Shown here: in pieces, positions 63,136-64,000 of the stretch | How the letters are laid out: each line of letters starts with the position of its first letter | How positions within the stretch are numbered: position 1 is the stretch's first letter | Assembly (NCBI RefSeq): GCF_003057885.1 | Contig: NZ_QAGK01000004.1 | Span: 124,001-188,000, forward strand | DNA length: 64,000 nt | Direction of reading: 5' to 3' | Origin: Oceaniglobus ichthyenteri | GTDB lineage: Bacteria; Pseudomonadota; Alphaproteobacteria; Rhodobacterales; Rhodobacteraceae | Notes under the pieces: generated by a model | Databases searched by the model: none | The model's input: only the letters and a program-made list of their open reading frames with translations | Told to the model about the DNA's origin: nothing | Made by a program: the position numbers and the translations under genes

Positions 63136-64000
63136 TTAACCCATGGCCACGTTGAGCAGATAGAAAATGATCGCCGACAGGAATGCCGCGGCAGGAACAG
63201 TGATGATCCATGCGGCGATGATGGTCATGAAATGTGACCGGCGGACCAATTTGCGCCTGTGCCGTTCTTCGGGGGCATAAATTGTACGATCGGGCATGGC
63301 CAGACGCGCCTTGCGAATCCGTCGTTCGGCATCCCATTCACGGAAAAACCCAACCCCAAACACGCCGCCCACTGCAATGTGGGTGGAGCTGACCGGCAGG
63401 CCAAGCCAACTGGCCACAATAACCGTGATCGCCGCCGAAAGCGCGACGCAATAGGCGCGCATCGGGTTCAGTTTCGTAATCTGACCCCCGACCATGCGGA
63501 TCAATTTCGGGCCAAACAGAAACAGGCCAAAGGAAATCCCGAAGGCGCCGATCACCATCACCCAGAACGGCAATGACACCGCATGGGTAAAGTCGCCGGT
63601 TTGCGATGCTTGCACGATGGCGGCCAGCGGCCCCACCGCGTTTGCCACATCGTTGGCCCCATGGGCAAAGCTGAGAAGGGCGGCAGACACCACCAACGGA
63701 ATGCCAAACAGCACCTTGAGCGATTTGTTACGGTTCTCAAGCCCCTCAGATTGCTTGCGAACCAACGGGATCATCGCAACCCACACCAGCGCGCCGATGA
63801 TCGCGCCGACAAGAACGGCGGTTGTCAGATCGATCTTGGCGATCTTGCCCAGCCCTTTCAGGGCGAGATAGGTGGCGAAAGTGCCCGCCATGATGCCCAC
63901 AAGGATCGGCACCCAGATGCGCGCGGCGGCAATCTTGTCATCGCGGTAAATGATCCGCGATTTGATCAGCCACAGGAACAGCGCGGCAACGATTCCGCCC
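63136..64000 (-). CDS. inorganic phosphate transporter PiT family, N-terminus cut by window edge
   Basis: The reading frame stays open to the last base of the window, so the true start lies beyond it; an internal GTG at 63912 is not the start. The visible 287 residues show PiT features: SFAHGANDVANAVGPLAA, the family signature in the second repeat, VSSTHIAVGGVFGVGF and several helices, with a basic cytoplasmic stretch near RRIRKARLAMPD. It imports phosphate, probably with protons. It ends seven bases from the convergent PLD gene. Confidence 0.88.
   Translation of the reverse strand, partial: GGIVAALFLWLIKSRIIYRDDKIAAARIWVPILVGIMAGTFATYLALKGLGKIAKIDLTTAVLVGAIIGALVWVAMIPLVRKQSEGLENRNKSLKVLFGIPLVVSAALLSFAHGANDVANAVGPLAAIVQASQTGDFTHAVSLPFWVMVIGAFGISFGLFLFGPKLIRMVGGQITKLNPMRAYCVALSAAITVIVASWLGLPVSSTHIAVGGVFGVGFFREWDAERRIRKARLAMPDRTIYAPEERHRRKLVRRSHFMTIIAAWIITVPAAAFLSAIIFYLLNVAMG

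Noticed and set aside
1-64000. CRISPR array, insertion sequence, prophage or integrative element
   Set aside because: No regularly spaced repeats, transposase, integrase, phage genes or target-site duplications were seen, and the only tRNA gene is not followed by an integrase.

Overview
The window looks like chromosomal DNA of a Rhodobacterales (roseobacter/Paracoccus-type) alphaproteobacterium. The evidence is the gene families and their order (dnaG-rpoD, nrdR-ribD...ribE-ribB-ribH-nusB, DUF1289-ruvX-ccmI, four-subunit sarcosine oxidase, a Paracoccus-like sulfur-oxidation cluster), an alphaproteobacterial MmcB repair gene, and a tRNA-His with A73 and no encoded G-1. I saw no insertion sequence, phage gene, rRNA or CRISPR array. 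The base composition looks uniform by eye.

Layout. 1-7.4 kb: the tail of a ClC channel, dnaG, rpoD, a HlyU-family gene, a secreted hypothetical, a YjbQ-family gene, nrdR and ribD. 7.4-12 kb: a minus-strand capsule block (kpsS, export lipoprotein, kpsC) that splits the riboflavin genes. 12-15 kb: ribE, ribB (fused to a GTP cyclohydrolase II-like domain without its zinc cysteines), ribH, nusB. 15.3-15.8 kb: a gene-poor stretch with several hairpins and an intrinsic terminator (candidate structured RNA), then mmcB behind a LexA-like box. 16-21 kb: tRNA-His, a CNNM/CorC-type protein, a Ca/Na antiporter, DUF1289-ruvX-ccmI. 21.4-27.4 kb: sarcosine oxidase BDAG and Fe superoxide dismutase. 27.5-30.7 kb: an L-2-hydroxyglutarate oxidase-like enzyme, a small membrane protein and an MFS carrier.

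30.9-47.1 kb is a near-complete thiosulfate/sulfide oxidation region. soxVWXYZABCDEF run on the minus strand. soxS, soxR and soxT diverge from soxV. At the far end are a DUF302 protein and a YeeE/YedE transporter, with soxGH-like metallo-hydrolases converging on them. A persulfide dioxygenase-like enzyme lies beyond soxT. Together these encode periplasmic sulfur-substrate oxidation (SoxXA, SoxYZ, SoxB, SoxCD), thiol-redox maintenance (SoxV, SoxW, SoxS), sulfide dehydrogenase (SoxEF), sulfur-compound import and persulfide detoxification. SoxR keeps the two cysteines expected of a persulfide-sensing ArsR repressor.

47.2-57.7 kb: a drug-type MFS protein, a YjdM/PhnA zinc-ribbon protein and a 2808-residue cyclic beta-1,2-glucan synthase. 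58.1-61.3 kb: a second sulfide module (Tat-type sulfide:quinone reductase, small membrane protein, ferritin-like protein with an intact di-iron site but no haem Met, SLAC1/TehA channel). A phospholipase D-like enzyme and a PiT phosphate transporter cut by the window edge follow.

The region is mostly known biology. The points most worth following are the candidate RNA near 15.5 kb, LexA-type boxes ahead of dnaG-rpoD and mmcB, unexplained inverted repeats ahead of the persulfide dioxygenase and the sulfide:quinone reductase genes, a FNR-like box inside a hairpin between soxF and the DUF302 gene, the degenerate metal site of SoxH, and the ferritin-containing sulfide operon.
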